Shown here piece after piece: positions 33,135 through 41,321 of a DNA stretch of 64,000 nucleotides. The notes beneath the pieces are model-generated. The model was not told the origin of the DNA and searched no databases. It saw nothing but the letters and a program-made list of their open reading frames with translations. This stretch comes from Paenibacillus plantarum (GTDB lineage: Bacteria > Bacillota > Bacilli > Paenibacillales > NBRC-103111). A program made the translations under genes and the position numbers. Within the stretch, counting starts at the first letter, position 1, and every line of letters begins with the position of its first letter. Where the stretch lies: contig NZ_WHNY01000009.1 in the NCBI RefSeq assembly GCF_013141695.1, forward strand, positions 1-64,000. The letters are read 5' to 3'.

Positions 33135-34879
33135 AAAAGAAACTGAAGCAGCAATCAAATAATTTCGATGTGGTCATGGAGTATGCACAAAGTATTGTAG
33201 AAGGCAAGAAGGTTGCATGTAAGGAAATGATACAAGGATGTCAACGCTTCTTAGATGATCTTCAGAATGTTGCCTATACATTCGATACGAAGGAAGCAGA
33301 GTTTGTAATTGGCATTATCGAAACGACCTTCGTTCATGACCAAGGTGAAATGTTAGATGGTACTCCACTTCGGGGAATGCCCTTTCTACTTGAACCTTGG
33401 CAAAAGTACATTGTCTATAACCTGATGGGATTCTATAAGGCGGGAACCAAGCTTCGTAGATTCACGGAAGCATTCATTTTCATTCCGAGAAAAAATGGAA
33501 AGACTAGGTTTGTTGCAGCTCTCGCGTGGTCACTGTCCATATTAAACCGGAGATCGGGATCGAAGTTATATATTGTTGGCGCTGCACTGGAACAATCGTT
33601 GCAAAGCTTTAAATTCATTTTGTTTAATCTGGACGAGATGGAGGAGCTAGATAACTTTCGGATCCTTGATAATAACCAAGAGCATAGCATTACAGGTAAT
33701 CTAGGCGACGGCTCACTCTATATCAAGGCACTGGCAGCAAATCCCGATTCACAGGATTCACTGAATTGTAACGTTGGCATAGCGGATGAAGTACATGCTT
33801 ATAAAAAACCGAAGCAGTACAACATCATCAAAGAAGCGATGAAAGCTTATTCAAATAAGTTAATGATAGGCATTACCACTGCCGGCGATGACATGACATC
33901 GTTTTGTTATCAGCGCTCGACATACTGCAAAAAGATATTAAATGGCTCCGTCACTGACGAAGCTTATTTTGTTTTCATGTGCAAGGCAGATGAGGACGAG
34001 AAAGGCGAAGTCAATGACTATACGGATCCCATCCAACATGAAAAGGCTAATCCGAATTATGGTATCACGATTAGGCCAGAGGATATCCTTAACGATTCGT
34101 TACAGGCACAAAATGATCCGCAACAGCGAAAGGATTTCTTTGCGAAATCACTCAATATTTATACGGCAGCGATGCGTGCATATTTCAATCTCGATGAGTT
34201 TCGAACATCTGATCACAAACATTCGTGGACGTTGGAAGAGTTGGCTCGATTGCCGATCGATTGGTACGGCGGTGCAGATTTATCCAAGCTACACGATCTG
34301 ACAGCAGCTGCTTTGTATGGTGAGTATCAAGGTATAGATATCACCATTACTCACGCCTGGTTCCCCATTGTCGCAGCCGCCAAGAAGGCTGACGAGGACA
34401 ACATTCCCTTGTTTGGTTGGAAGGATGATGGTTGGTTAACGATGTGTAATTCTCCTGTCGTTAACTATTCAGACATTGTCAATTGGTTTGTAAAGATGAA
34501 AAAAATGGGATTTAAGATCAAACAAGTTGGGCACGATCGAAAGTTCAGTGCAGAGTATTACCTTGGTATGAAGAGAGCTGGATTTACAATCATTGATCAG
34601 CCTCAGTATTTTTGGAAAAAATCGCAAGGATTCCGTAGGATCGAAGCTAAGGCGAAAGAAGGTAAGTTCTACTATCTTCACTCCCAGGCATTTGAATATT
34701 GTCTGCAAAATGTAAGAGCCATCGAGAAAACGGATGATATGATCCAATATGAGAAGGTTGCCCCTGAGCAGCGCATTGATATTTTCGATGCTGCTGTTTT
34801 TGGCTGTGTCCGTAAGTTGGAGAACATGGAAAGAGCGGGTACCGCCGCAGGCTGGTTAAAGGGAGGAGGTGAAGAATGA
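33131..34879 (+). CDS. Terminase large subunit
   Basis: 582 residues. The packaging ATPase has [14 protein letters not shown] (adenine-binding Q motif region), Walker A-like [14 protein letters not shown] (about 117) and Walker B-like [14 protein letters not shown] (about 218). The RNase H-like nuclease begins near 374 ([12 protein letters not shown]) with Asp residues at GHDRKF and DIFDAAVFG. It translocates DNA into the prohead and cuts concatemers. It is coupled to the portal gene by a 4-bp overlap. Confidence 0.95.
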   Translation: MKKKLKQQSNNFDVVMEYAQSIVEGKKVACKEMIQGCQRFLDDLQNVAYTFDTKEAEFVIGIIETTFVHDQGEMLDGTPLRGMPFLLEPWQKYIVYNLMGFYKAGTKLRRFTEAFIFIPRKNGKTRFVAALAWSLSILNRRSGSKLYIVGAALEQSLQSFKFILFNLDEMEELDNFRILDNNQEHSITGNLGDGSLYIKALAANPDSQDSLNCNVGIADEVHAYKKPKQYNIIKEAMKAYSNKLMIGITTAGDDMTSFCYQRSTYCKKILNGSVTDEAYFVFMCKADEDEKGEVNDYTDPIQHEKANPNYGITIRPEDILNDSLQAQNDPQQRKDFFAKSLNIYTAAMRAYFNLDEFRTSDHKHSWTLEELARLPIDWYGGADLSKLHDLTAAALYGEYQGIDITITHAWFPIVAAAKKADEDNIPLFGWKDDGWLTMCNSPVVNYSDIVNWFVKMKKMGFKIKQVGHDRKFSAEYYLGMKRAGFTIIDQPQYFWKKSQGFRRIEAKAKEGKFYYLHSQAFEYCLQNVRAIEKTDDMIQYEKVAPEQRIDIFDAAVFGCVRKLENMERAGTAAGWLKGGGEE

Positions 34880-36072
34880 GTAGAAAGAAGCAACGCTCTA
34901 AGAATGTTACCGATACAAGAGCAGCTCCTAATTCATCAGTTGGCTGGCTTTTATCAAGCGATGCTAACGAAACGCTTTGCGTGCCCGGATATACCCGTCT
35001 TTCAGATAACCCAGAAGTCAGGATGGCCGTTCATAAGATAGCGGAACTTATTAGCACAATGACCATTCATCTAATGGCGAATACAGCCGATGGAGATGTT
35101 CGTGTTCGAAATGAGTTATCGAGGAAGATTGACGTTAACCCTTATAGTCTTACGACACGCAAAGCATGGATGTACAACATCGTTTACACTTTGCTGCTTG
35201 ACGGTGCTGGAAATAGCGTCATTTACCCTAAAATTAACAATGGTCTGATTGCGGATTTGATTCCATTGAAGCCATCCTATGTAAATTTTACGGACACTGC
35301 TGATGCCTATCAAATCTCGTATAGAGGTATGACTTATCGATATGACGAGGTTCTACATTTTATCGTGAATCCGGATCCAGAGCGGCCTTATATTGGTCAA
35401 GGATTTCGGGTGGTATTGAAAGAGATTGTCGATAACCTGAAGCAGGCAACCGCAACGAAAAAAGGTTATATGTCCGACAAGTACAGGCCCTCATTGATTG
35501 TAAAGGTGGATGCTAATACCGCTGAACTATCAAGTGAGGAAGGGCGAGATCGTGTCTACGATATGTATTTGAAACGATCACAAGCAGGTCAACCATGGAT
35601 CGTTCCCGCGGAAATGATTGAAGTTGAACAGATTAAACCATTGTCTCTAGCAGACCTTGCGATTAATGATGCTGTGCAATTGGATAAACGAACGGTAGCT
35701 GGACTCTTTGGAGTGCCGGCTTTTTTCGTTGGTGTGGGAGAGTTTAATAAGGATGAGTACAACACGTTTATTAATTCAACGCTTATGCCGATCGCTAAGG
35801 GGCTTGAGCAAGAGTTAACTCGCAAGCTTCTGCTAAGCCCAGATCTTTATTTCAAACTTAATCCGCGTAGCCTTTACGCCTACGATCTCAAGGAATTGGC
35901 AGAAGTGGGAAGCAATTTATTTGTACGAAGCTTGATGCTAGGAAATGAGGTAAGAGATTGGATTGGGCTTTCCCCGCTTGATGGGCTGAACGAGCGAATC
36001 ATCCTAGAGAATTATATTCCAGCAGGCATGATTGGCGATCAGAAAAAATTAAAAGGTGGTGGTGAAGAATGA
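34876..36072 (+). CDS. Portal protein (HK97 family)
   Basis: 398 residues. [20 protein letters not shown] and [20 protein letters not shown], then [17 protein letters not shown] and [19 protein letters not shown], are the usual order of an HK97-type portal. Twelve copies form the DNA entry ring and the head-tail joint. The stop overlaps the protease start, and a GGAGGTGAAG-like ribosome site precedes each of these genes. Confidence 0.93.
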   Translation: MSRKKQRSKNVTDTRAAPNSSVGWLLSSDANETLCVPGYTRLSDNPEVRMAVHKIAELISTMTIHLMANTADGDVRVRNELSRKIDVNPYSLTTRKAWMYNIVYTLLLDGAGNSVIYPKINNGLIADLIPLKPSYVNFTDTADAYQISYRGMTYRYDEVLHFIVNPDPERPYIGQGFRVVLKEIVDNLKQATATKKGYMSDKYRPSLIVKVDANTAELSSEEGRDRVYDMYLKRSQAGQPWIVPAEMIEVEQIKPLSLADLAINDAVQLDKRTVAGLFGVPAFFVGVGEFNKDEYNTFINSTLMPIAKGLEQELTRKLLLSPDLYFKLNPRSLYAYDLKELAEVGSNLFVRSLMLGNEVRDWIGLSPLDGLNERIILENYIPAGMIGDQKKLKGGGEE

Positions 36073-36653
36073 GTAGAGAAAATAAGCAAACGCGAAGCCT
36101 GCAAACAGAATTGAAGACTCGAGCGGAGCAAGATGGCCAAGACATGCACATTGAAGGTTACTTTGCAGTATTCAACAAACAAACGGAGTTATGGCCCGGA
36201 GCCTATGAAGAGATCGCACCAGGGGCTTTCGGGGAGACGATGGGAAACGATATTCGAGGACTCATTAATCATGATTCAACATTGGTACTTGGCCGCAATA
36301 AATCTGGAACACTCGAACTTAAAGTCGATAGTCATGGCTTATGGGGAAGGGTGAAGATTAATCCAAACGATACCGACGCGGTTAACATATACGAGCGTGT
36401 TAAACGTGGAGATGTGGATCAGTGCAGCTTCGGCTTTAACATTTTGGAAGAAAGCACGGAATGGCGCGATGACGGGACGGTCAAATGGATCATTCAGAAG
36501 ATCGACTTGCACGAAGTATCAGTATGTACATTCCCAGCATATGAAGCTACAGGCGTGCAGGCTAGGCACAATGTAATTGCTCAGCACAAAGACAAGCAGA
36601 TGCAACAACGAAAACACCAATTGAAAGCGAGGTTGAATAAACAATGTCTTTAA
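36069..36653 (+). CDS. Prohead protease (HK97 family)
   Basis: 194 residues. [39 protein letters not shown] with the catalytic His, and DQCSFGFNI with the catalytic Ser match the U35/HK97 gp4 serine protease. It removes the capsid delta domain during maturation. The C-terminal tail is Gln/Lys-rich and its coding sequence overlaps the capsid start by 10 bp. Confidence 0.92.
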   Translation: MSRENKQTRSLQTELKTRAEQDGQDMHIEGYFAVFNKQTELWPGAYEEIAPGAFGETMGNDIRGLINHDSTLVLGRNKSGTLELKVDSHGLWGRVKINPNDTDAVNIYERVKRGDVDQCSFGFNILEESTEWRDDGTVKWIIQKIDLHEVSVCTFPAYEATGVQARHNVIAQHKDKQMQQRKHQLKARLNKQCL

Positions 36654-38323
36654 GACAGATTATGTTGGCCAAAAAAATTCAACAACGTAAATCAGCACTC
36701 GCTGAAATCGTTGAGCAAGAGAAAGGATTCAAAACGAGATCGGCAGAGCTAGAGGCCGCGGTCGAAGAAGCACAAACCGATGAGGAAATTGCCGTTGTCG
36801 AAGAAAGCATTGGGATCTTGGATACAGAAATGAGTGAGCTAGACGCTCAGAAGGTGACGCTTGAAAGCGAGATCGCTGAGCTTGAGAAAGAACTCGAACA
36901 ACTGAATAGTCAGGCTCCAAATAATGTTACAACGCCAGTTCCAGTACCAACACCAGATACACGAAGTCAACAACAAACAGGAGGCGAAAGCAGAATGATC
37001 GGTTTTTTCAGAGGTATTAATTTTGAACAGCGTTCGGCGTTGGTAGCAAGAAGTGAAGTAAAGGACTTCCTCAATCAGGTTCGTGAATTGGGCAAAGTTT
37101 CACAAACTAGAGCTGTGACGGGCGCGGATCTAACGATTCCGGATGTAATGCTTAGCCTAATTCGTGATAATTTACATCGTTATAGCAAATTAATCAACAG
37201 AATTAATCTTCGCCCACTTAAGGGGACTGCTCGTCAAACGATTTCGGGAGCCATTCCAGAGGGGGTTTGGACGGAAGCTTGCGCCAATCTGAATGAATTG
37301 GCAATTGCTTTTTCGCAGATTGAAGTTGATGGGTATAAAGTAGGTGGGTTTATTCCAATTTGTAATGCAACATTGGAAGATTCCGATATGAACCTTGCAG
37401 CAGAAATTCTAGATGCCATTTCCCAAGCAATTGGCATTGCAGTAGATAAAGCAATTCTGTATGGAACTGGTAAGAAAATGCCGTTGGGTATTGCGAAACG
37501 ATTAGCTCAGACTTCTCAACCATCTGATTGGGGAGCAAAATCGCCTACTTGGACAGATCTTCATACCTCAAACCTTCTTAAAATCAATCCTTCTGGTATG
37601 ACAGCTGAAAGTTTCTTCTCGACGTTGATGTTAAATCTATCGGTAGCCCGAGCTAATTATAGTAATGGCTCTAAATTTTGGGCAATGAATACACAGACGC
37701 ATGCTCTGCTCATGTCCAAAATGGTTGTGTTCAATGCTGCAGGAGCGCTAGTTGCTTCTATGAATCAGACCATGCCACTTGTTTCCGGTGACATTGAAAT
37801 CTTAGACTTTATTCCTGACGGAGACATTATTGGTGGATATGGCTCCTTGTATTTACTGGCCGAGCGTGCAGGGATTCAGTTGGCACAATCGGAGCACGTT
37901 CGTTTCATTGAAGACCAAACCGTATTCAAAGGTACTGCTCGTTATGACGGGAAGGCTGTATTTGGTGAAGGATTTGTTATCGTCAATATTAGCAATGCGA
38001 ATCCAACGACGAGTGTTGCATTTGCTCCAGATACAGCGAATCCGTCGGATGCGTATTTATCCGCACTGACCGTAGGCGGTAAGACTCTTTCACCAGCTTT
38101 CAGCAGTACAGTTGAAAACTACACCGTTGCGACAACCGACGCAACAAATACTTTGACGGCAACAGCATCTAAGACAGGCGCAACAGTAACAATCCTAAAT
38201 GGTGCAACACCTGTTGCAAGTGGTGCGGCTGCTACATGGTCTGCAGGTGCCAACACTGTAACGATTACTGTTACGAATGGCACAACGGTTAAAGTCTACA
38301 CTGTTACTGTCACCAAGTCCTAG
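36644..38323 (+). CDS. Major capsid protein (HK97 fold) with C-terminal cadherin-like domain
   Basis: 559 residues. Residues about 1-115 form the coiled-coil delta (scaffold) domain that the protease removes (Glu/Gln-rich, SELDAQKVTLESEIAELE). The HK97 fold covers about 120-455 (TGADLTIPDVMLSLIRDNL, GTGKKMPLGIAKRLAQ, FKGTARYDGKAVFGEGFVIV). The last 95 residues, starting YLSALTVGGKTLSPAF, are a cadherin-like/Ig-like beta-sandwich that would project from the capsid surface. Such add-ons occur on head proteins of many phages and may bind glycans. Confidence 0.92.
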   Translation: MSLRQIMLAKKIQQRKSALAEIVEQEKGFKTRSAELEAAVEEAQTDEEIAVVEESIGILDTEMSELDAQKVTLESEIAELEKELEQLNSQAPNNVTTPVPVPTPDTRSQQQTGGESRMIGFFRGINFEQRSALVARSEVKDFLNQVRELGKVSQTRAVTGADLTIPDVMLSLIRDNLHRYSKLINRINLRPLKGTARQTISGAIPEGVWTEACANLNELAIAFSQIEVDGYKVGGFIPICNATLEDSDMNLAAEILDAISQAIGIAVDKAILYGTGKKMPLGIAKRLAQTSQPSDWGAKSPTWTDLHTSNLLKINPSGMTAESFFSTLMLNLSVARANYSNGSKFWAMNTQTHALLMSKMVVFNAAGALVASMNQTMPLVSGDIEILDFIPDGDIIGGYGSLYLLAERAGIQLAQSEHVRFIEDQTVFKGTARYDGKAVFGEGFVIVNISNANPTTSVAFAPDTANPSDAYLSALTVGGKTLSPAFSSTVENYTVATTDATNTLTATASKTGATVTILNGATPVASGAAATWSAGANTVTITVTNGTTVKVYTVTVTKS

Positions 38324-38325
38324 TT

Positions 38326-38604
38326 ATGGATATCCAAACCGTAGTTGGCCTTGTTAAGGATCGACTCGGAATACGATCGGCTGTGAGAGATTCCTATCTC
38401 ACAGCGATTGTAAATGGAGTCATCGAAGAGCTTACAAGTGAAAAAGGAATAGTATTAGGTGAATCTAACGCGAATCATTTAATTTTTGTTGTCGATTATG
38501 TAACGTGGCGTTATCAAAGCCGAGACAGCGAAGGGGCAATACCGCGACACCTTCAATTTAGACTTCACAACCTTATTTTCAGCGCGGGAGGTCAAGGCAC
38601 ATGA
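38326..38604 (+). CDS. Head-tail connector (gp6/adaptor type)
   Basis: 92 residues, all-helical, with VKDRLGIRSAVRDSYLTAIV and a bulky C-terminal helix. It follows the capsid by 2 bp and overlaps the next gene by 4 bp. Size and place fit the ring adaptor that docks on the portal in HK97-like phages. The ribosome site is weak, so it may rely on coupling. Confidence 0.78.
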   Translation: MDIQTVVGLVKDRLGIRSAVRDSYLTAIVNGVIEELTSEKGIVLGESNANHLIFVVDYVTWRYQSRDSEGAIPRHLQFRLHNLIFSAGGQGT

Positions 38605-38909
38605 CCTACGATTATGAGTTAATTCTAATTGGACAAACTGAAGGTGAAAATGAAATCGGTGATCCAATTTCAACTGATTCCGAAGTGATTATTTTCTGCG
38701 GGATAAAGTCTGTTGGTCGAAATGAGTTTTATAGTGCGGCGACAGCTGGATTAAAGCCGGAAATTGTGTTTATCATTCATGCTTACGAGTATGATGGGCA
38801 ACAAACCGTTATCTTCGAAAATAATCGTTATGCCGTCATTCGTACATACGCCATTAGCACTGAAGAAATGGAGCTGACGTGCTCCGGACTGGTTAATGGG
38901 GTGATGTAA
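38601..38909 (+). CDS. Head closure protein
   Basis: 102 residues, beta-barrel-like (YELILIGQTEGENEIGDPIS, then FIIHAYEYDGQQTVIFENN, ending in a typical RTYAISTEEMELTCSGL). This matches the head-completion/stopper family (SPP1 gp16, HK97 gp7-like). It lies between the adaptor and the gp10-like gene. Confidence 0.78.
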   Translation: MTYDYELILIGQTEGENEIGDPISTDSEVIIFCGIKSVGRNEFYSAATAGLKPEIVFIIHAYEYDGQQTVIFENNRYAVIRTYAISTEEMELTCSGLVNGVM

Positions 38910-39358
38910 TGGCAATGCCAAGAACAGTCCGTATCACACGAGATGGCGTAGAGTTCATATCTAATATTGACAGAACTCAGTATACGCTCAAGCAGTTACA
39001 AATGGCTGCGCTGCGAGAAGTCGGAAAGCTGATTCGGAAGCGGGTCATGCAACAAGCGAAGAGTCAAGTTGGTATGAAGCGCTCTAAGCGTATCATGAAG
39101 TCATTTCAATATTGGGCGCGTAAGCGGGAAGTGGATTTGCAGGTCGGTATTAAGCACAATACCTGGTATGGTATTGAACAAGAGCTGGGCACACGAGGTC
39201 AGCGGAGAAAAGCTATCCTGATGAATGCCGTGTTTGAGAATATTGATGACATACGACGCATCATGGGTGTCTACATCTCATCGATCGAGGATATGAACCG
39301 AGCTGAAGGTTTGATCAGTGAGGACGCCAATGAGCAAGGGGGAGATGATGATGAGTAA
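38909..39358 (+). CDS. HK97 gp10-like tail-completion protein
   Basis: 149 residues. KSQVGMKRSKRIMKSFQYWA with GIKHNTWYGIEQELGTRGQR is the typical centre of the gp10-like family (tail joining). The C-terminus is acidic (EDANEQGGDDDE). The start overlaps the previous stop by 1 bp. Confidence 0.82.
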   Translation: MAMPRTVRITRDGVEFISNIDRTQYTLKQLQMAALREVGKLIRKRVMQQAKSQVGMKRSKRIMKSFQYWARKREVDLQVGIKHNTWYGIEQELGTRGQRRKAILMNAVFENIDDIRRIMGVYISSIEDMNRAEGLISEDANEQGGDDDE

Positions 39359-39731
39359 AGTCATTGCGCTGCGGACAGCTATTCAATCAATGCTTAAAGC
39401 CCAGCACCCACGGGTGTATTATGAGCTCGCATCTGAGTCGGCAAGTTTCCCTTACTTGGTATATGATCTTCCTAATAGTTTTGATGATGGTACAATGGAG
39501 AATTTTGTCCTTCATGTTGATGGCTGGGATTCCCCAGTAAATGGAGATACCATAGCGTTAGAAACACTGATGGAGAAGATTGATCAATCTTTACACAGAA
39601 AAGTCATTCGCACTAATGGGATGGCTTTTATTATTTACCGGGACAATCGATTATCTCTCTTAGATGATGATAAGCGAATTCGGAGACGCAAGATTATTTA
39701 TCAAGTCAGAACCTTTGGAGGCAATGTATGA
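39351..39731 (+). CDS. Tail terminator/completion protein
   Basis: 126 residues from the ATG at 39351 (GGGGGAG upstream, within the previous gene). VYYELASESASFPYLVYDLP and DGWDSPVNGDTIALETLMEK fit the tail-terminator (gp11/gpU-like) fold that caps the tail tube. It lies just ahead of the tube protein, as expected. Confidence 0.78.
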   Translation: MSKVIALRTAIQSMLKAQHPRVYYELASESASFPYLVYDLPNSFDDGTMENFVLHVDGWDSPVNGDTIALETLMEKIDQSLHRKVIRTNGMAFIIYRDNRLSLLDDDKRIRRRKIIYQVRTFGGNV

Positions 39732-40615
39732 CACAGTATTCAGGCTTTACAGATCAAACAGCGGACCATTTGCTTTTGGATGCCGGAGCTTTTTATAAGA
39801 ATTACGATATTACGACAGGTTCTGGCAGTTTATTAGGCGCGACTCGCGGTGGTGGAGAATTTAATGCAAAACCCACGATTAGACAGATTGAAGTCGATGG
39901 TGTGAAAGGTCGGGCCAAGGGTCTAGAGAACATTGATTTTTGGGATGTCTCTATTATGGCGAATATGTTAGAACTTACACCCGAAGTTCTAGCGACTGCA
40001 TTAACAACAGGGACCATTGATTCCGTAAGTAACACGAATTACGATATCATCACTGCTTCGAATTCGATCCAGCTTAGCAATTACGTCGATAATATTACTT
40101 GGGTTGGTCGCCTATCAGGAAGTAATGATCCAGTCGTCATTCAAATTTTTAATGCCTTAAGCACGGAAGGGATATCACTTAAGACAGCAGACAAGAACGA
40201 AGGCGTGTTGCCAATCACCTTCATTGCTCATTATGACGGTTCTGATCTTGACACGGTTCCTTTCAAAATTTACTACCCTAAATTAACCGTTGATACAACG
40301 CCACCGACAGTGACGACGAGTCCAACTGATGCTGCTACAGCTGTAGTAGTAACTGCTAACTTTGTTTGGACTTTTTCAAAAGCTATTCGACCTTCTGTGG
40401 TCAATGGTTCGAACTTCTACGTAATGAAGGGATCCGATGGAACTTTAGTGCCAGGTACATTATCTATAAATGGAGCGAAAACTGTCGTGACATTCGACCC
40501 TACTGCTAATCTAACGGCTACTACAGATTATGTGGCCGTGTGTTCGTCGAACGTAAAGGATTTATTTGGCAATGCGTTAGCAGCAAATAACATTACCAAT
40601 TTCACAACTGCATAG
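39728..40615 (+). CDS. Major tail tube protein with C-terminal Ig-like domain
   Basis: Residues 1-190 form the tube domain (DQTADHLLLDAGAFYKNYDI, then GGGEFNAKPTIRQIEVDGVK, the usual siphovirus tube signature). Residues about 195-295, starting TTPPTVTTSPTDAAT, are a bacterial Ig-like (Big_5 type) domain that would decorate the tube outside. Hexamers stack along the tape measure. The preceding tail-completion gene overlaps by 4 bp. Confidence 0.87.
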   Translation: MTQYSGFTDQTADHLLLDAGAFYKNYDITTGSGSLLGATRGGGEFNAKPTIRQIEVDGVKGRAKGLENIDFWDVSIMANMLELTPEVLATALTTGTIDSVSNTNYDIITASNSIQLSNYVDNITWVGRLSGSNDPVVIQIFNALSTEGISLKTADKNEGVLPITFIAHYDGSDLDTVPFKIYYPKLTVDTTPPTVTTSPTDAATAVVVTANFVWTFSKAIRPSVVNGSNFYVMKGSDGTLVPGTLSINGAKTVVTFDPTANLTATTDYVAVCSSNVKDLFGNALAANNITNFTTA

Positions 40616-40624
40616 GAAAGCAAC

Positions 40625-40662
40625 AAAGAGAGGGCGACAATAGCTCTCTCTATTTTATTTTA
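40625..40662 (+). terminator. Weak terminator/attenuator after the tube gene
   Basis: AGAGAG (40627-40632) and CTCTCT (40644-40649) pair ahead of TATTTTATTTT. A partial stop here would keep the tube protein, needed in hundreds of copies, above the downstream tail genes. Confidence 0.5.
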
Positions 40663-40680
40663 AGGAAGAAGGTAATAAAA

Positions 40681-41010
40681 ATGGCAATTACAAGTGAACA
40701 AGCGCTTGACATGTTACCATTGGTTGTAGATCTATACGAAAAATTAGAAATCGACGATTATCGAAAGAAACTAGCGGAAGACAATAAAGGTAAACGAGTA
40801 GACAAAACTTCTGTTGGCATTGATTTGTTCAAACATATATTTAAGAACTCTGGCAAGGCAAAGGAAGAAGTTTTTGGAATCGTGGCGGCAGTGGAGAGAA
40901 AGACTGTCGAAGATGTTAAGAAGCAGAATTTTATTGTTACTCTTACTTCATTCAAAGCGATCTTCACTGATAAAGAATTGATTGATTTTTTCAAGCAGGC
41001 TATGCAGTAG
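40681..41010 (+). CDS. Tail assembly chaperone, short form (gpG-like)
   Basis: 109 residues (AITSEQALDMLPLVVDLYEK after the Met), helical and basic in the middle. It lies between the tube and tape-measure genes, where tail chaperones are encoded. AAGGAAG lies upstream of the ATG. Translation normally ends at 41010, but the slippery site at 40986 lets some ribosomes continue into the next frame. Confidence 0.88.
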   Translation: MAITSEQALDMLPLVVDLYEKLEIDDYRKKLAEDNKGKRVDKTSVGIDLFKHIFKNSGKAKEEVFGIVAAVERKTVEDVKKQNFIVTLTSFKAIFTDKELIDFFKQAMQ

Positions 41011-41321
41011 GGTTTGAAGAAACTCACCATTTACTGCATAGCCAATACAATTTTCATCATGTGATGAGAATGCCAGTGAAGTATGTGACCAAACTCTTAA
41101 TTGCCGCTGTGAAAAGTAAGCAAAAAGATAAAGCTTACCAGATGTGGCTTGTTCATTTTCACCATTTCGTGAAAAAGGATAAATTCATTCCTTTTACCGA
41201 TTTTTATAATGACGCTACTAGTCCATCAAATAATGAGATTCAGAAATCGCAAGAAGACATAATGGATGATGTAGAGCTTATCCTGCACAGCTTGCGAGGT
41301 GAACAAAATGGAGATATTTAA
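40681..41321 (+). CDS. Tail assembly chaperone, frameshifted long form (gpGT-like)
   Basis: A -1 shift at T-TTT-TTC (40986-40992) joins the first 104 codons to the minus-one frame. That frame is open from the slip to the TAA at 41319-41321 and reads QAGYAVGFEETHHLLHSQYN, then MPVKYVTKLLIAAV. Two products with a shared N-terminus, G and GT, are the rule for lambda-like tails; the GT form recruits tube protein to the tape measure. The segment from 41061 has no ribosome site of its own, which supports the fusion. Confidence 0.88.
40986..41041 (+). promoter_or_regulatory. Programmed -1 ribosomal frameshift site
   Basis: Slippery heptamer T-TTT-TTC (40986-40992) is in the proper frame. A 7-nt spacer follows, then a perfect 10-bp stem CTATGCAGTA/TACTGCATAG (41000-41009/41032-41041). 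The zero-frame stop at 41008 lies inside the stem. Confidence 0.92.

Noticed and set aside
41061..41321. Independent gene after the short tail chaperone
   Set aside because: No ribosome site before its GTG. It continues in frame with the -1 frameshift product.
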